6,232 nt of DNA from an uncultured Eubacteriales bacterium (GTDB lineage: Bacteria > Bacillota > Clostridia > Oscillospirales > Acutalibacteraceae): the NCBI GenBank assembly GCA_900321905.1, contig ONXZ01000087.1:1-6232 (forward strand), in the 5' to 3' direction. The first letter of the stretch is position 1; every line of letters begins with the position of its first letter. Under the pieces are notes generated by a model. The model worked only from the letters and a program-made list of their open reading frames with translations. It did no database searches and had not been told where the DNA came from. The position numbers and the translations under genes are program-made. Below, piece after piece: positions 5,255 to 6,232 of the stretch.

Positions 5255-6232
5255 CTATTTCTGCACAAAGCCAATTTTCTTCATAGCCTTGCTGAGCGTA
5301 CGGTTTGCAACGCGTGAGGCGATGTCAGCGCCGTTAGTCCAGCACTCCTGCAGGTACTTTTTGTCTGCAAGAAGTTCGTTGTACTTTTTCTGCACAGGTT
5401 CAAGTTCTGCGACAACCGCCTCGCCAACAGCCTTTTTGAAATCGCCATAGCCTTTGCCGGAAAAGTCGTGCTCAATAGTTTCAATGCTGTCACCTGTAAC
5501 AGCTGAATAGATGGTCATAAGGTTATTGATACCGTCCTTGCCGTCAGCGTAGCGAACAGACATTTCGCTGTCAGTAACCGCGGATTTAAACTTTTTCATA
5601 ATTACATTCGGCTCGTCTGTAAGGTAAACCGTGCCCTTTGGATTAGGGTCGGACTTGCTCATTTTTGAAGTCGGATTTTGCAGCGACATAACACGTGCGC
5701 CAGCCTTTGGAATATACGGGTCAGGCACGGTGAAAACATTACCGTAAACACCGTTAAAGCGCTCTGCGATATCACGTGTAATCTCAAGGTGCTGCTTTTG
5801 ATCTGCACCGACAGGAACAACGTCTGCCTGATAGAGCAGAATATCTGCCGCCATAAGGCAGGGATAGGTGAACAGACCTGCGTTGACGTTATCGCTGTGC
5901 TGTGCAGATTTATCTTTAAACTGCGTCATACGCGAGAGTTCGCCAAACTGTGTGTAGCAGTTAAGCAGCCACGCAAGTTGAGAGTGCTGCGGAACGTGCG
6001 ACTGAATAAAAAGTATGCTCTTTTCAGGGTCAAGACCAACCGCCATAAGCATTGCATACAGCTGCGTTGTCTGCTGGCGGAGTTTTGCAGGCTCCTGCCT
6101 TACGGTAATTGAGTGCAAGTCTGCAATGCCGAAAACGGTGTCGTACTCATCCTGAAAACTCGGCCAGCCTCTCATCGCGCCGAGATAATTGCCAAGAGTT
6201 GGAATTGATGTCGGCTGAATTAATGATAAACT
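5255..6232 (-). CDS. trpS: Tryptophanyl-tRNA synthetase (5' end outside window)
   Basis: Cytoplasmic class I synthetase that charges tRNA-Trp with tryptophan using ATP. There are 325 codons in the window and the frame stays open to the edge, so the N-terminus (a few residues by family length of about 330-340) is missing. The visible start reads SLSLIQPTSIPTLGNYLGA, the TrpRS N-terminal block; TLGNYLGA (about 6176-6199) carries the HIGH-equivalent motif. An internal ATG at 6175 is not the real start because it would remove that motif. Further on come the DLHSITV segment, the VPVGADQKQHLEITRDIAERFN block typical of bacterial TrpRS, and KMSKS at 5651-5665 within SKMSKSDPNPKG. The C-terminal helical region ends in LSKAMKKIGFVQK. 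It is intact in the visible part and followed by its own terminator. Any T-box or other leader lies outside the window. Confidence 0.96.
   Translation of the reverse strand, partial: SLSLIQPTSIPTLGNYLGAMRGWPSFQDEYDTVFGIADLHSITVRQEPAKLRQQTTQLYAMLMAVGLDPEKSILFIQSHVPQHSQLAWLLNCYTQFGELSRMTQFKDKSAQHSDNVNAGLFTYPCLMAADILLYQADVVPVGADQKQHLEITRDIAERFNGVYGNVFTVPDPYIPKAGARVMSLQNPTSKMSKSDPNPKGTVYLTDEPNVIMKKFKSAVTDSEMSVRYADGKDGINNLMTIYSAVTGDSIETIEHDFSGKGYGDFKKAVGEAVVAELEPVQKKYNELLADKKYLQECWTNGADIASRVANRTLSKAMKKIGFVQK

Noticed and set aside
5191..5274. N-terminal part of the open frame containing the ABC remnant, as a real small protein
   Set aside because: It runs through the trpS terminator hairpin and overlaps the trpS 3' end. 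It lacks a Shine-Dalgarno and any resemblance to ABC proteins, so only the part from about 5190 to 5026 is gene-derived.
5678..6112. A 144-codon open frame on the plus strand, opposite trpS
   Set aside because: It lies fully antisense to an intact trpS with all motifs; its translation is Cys/Arg/His-rich, resembles no known protein and has no ribosome binding site. It is a shadow of trpS codon bias.

Overview
The window looks like a chromosomal segment of a spore-forming, gut-type Clostridia bacterium (Oscillospiraceae/Ruminococcaceae-like; the family level is inference). The reasons are a complete cotJABC spore-coat cluster, metG directly followed by tatD as in many Firmicutes, strong Gram-positive-style Shine-Dalgarno sequences, and moderate GC by eye. 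Genes are tightly packed, and no stretch over 300 bases lacks a gene.

The left half (1-3866, plus strand) is an apparent three-gene operon: metG (methionyl-tRNA synthetase with fused C-terminal tRNA-binding domain), tatD (TatD-family metal-dependent DNase, 2 nt after metG) and an FkbM-family methyltransferase. The tatD/methyltransferase junction holds a perfect 31-nt palindrome (15-bp arms around one base, 2751-2781). It encodes the last eight residues of TatD, contains its stop codon, and ends on the A of the first methyltransferase ATG. In Bacillus subtilis metS-yabD continues towards rnmV and ksgA, which are absent here. A strong hairpin with a T-rich tail (3867-3897) ends this unit.

The right half (3892-6232) is on the minus strand and converges on the first. 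In transcription order it holds trpS (tryptophanyl-tRNA synthetase, N-terminus cut by the window edge), the trpS terminator, a roughly 54-codon 3' remnant of an ABC transporter ATPase gene, a two-sided terminator, and cotJA-cotJB-cotJC. The cotJ genes are coupled by ATGA and TAATG overlaps and preceded by a possible sigma-E-type promoter. cotJA encodes only 59 residues and is easily missed.

The two synthetases and TatD are housekeeping functions. The cotJ operon is a sporulation module ending in a manganese catalase-like coat protein. I see no sign of a wholly new multi-gene system. The unusual features are the palindrome rewriting a gene junction and the ABC gene remnant between two terminators.
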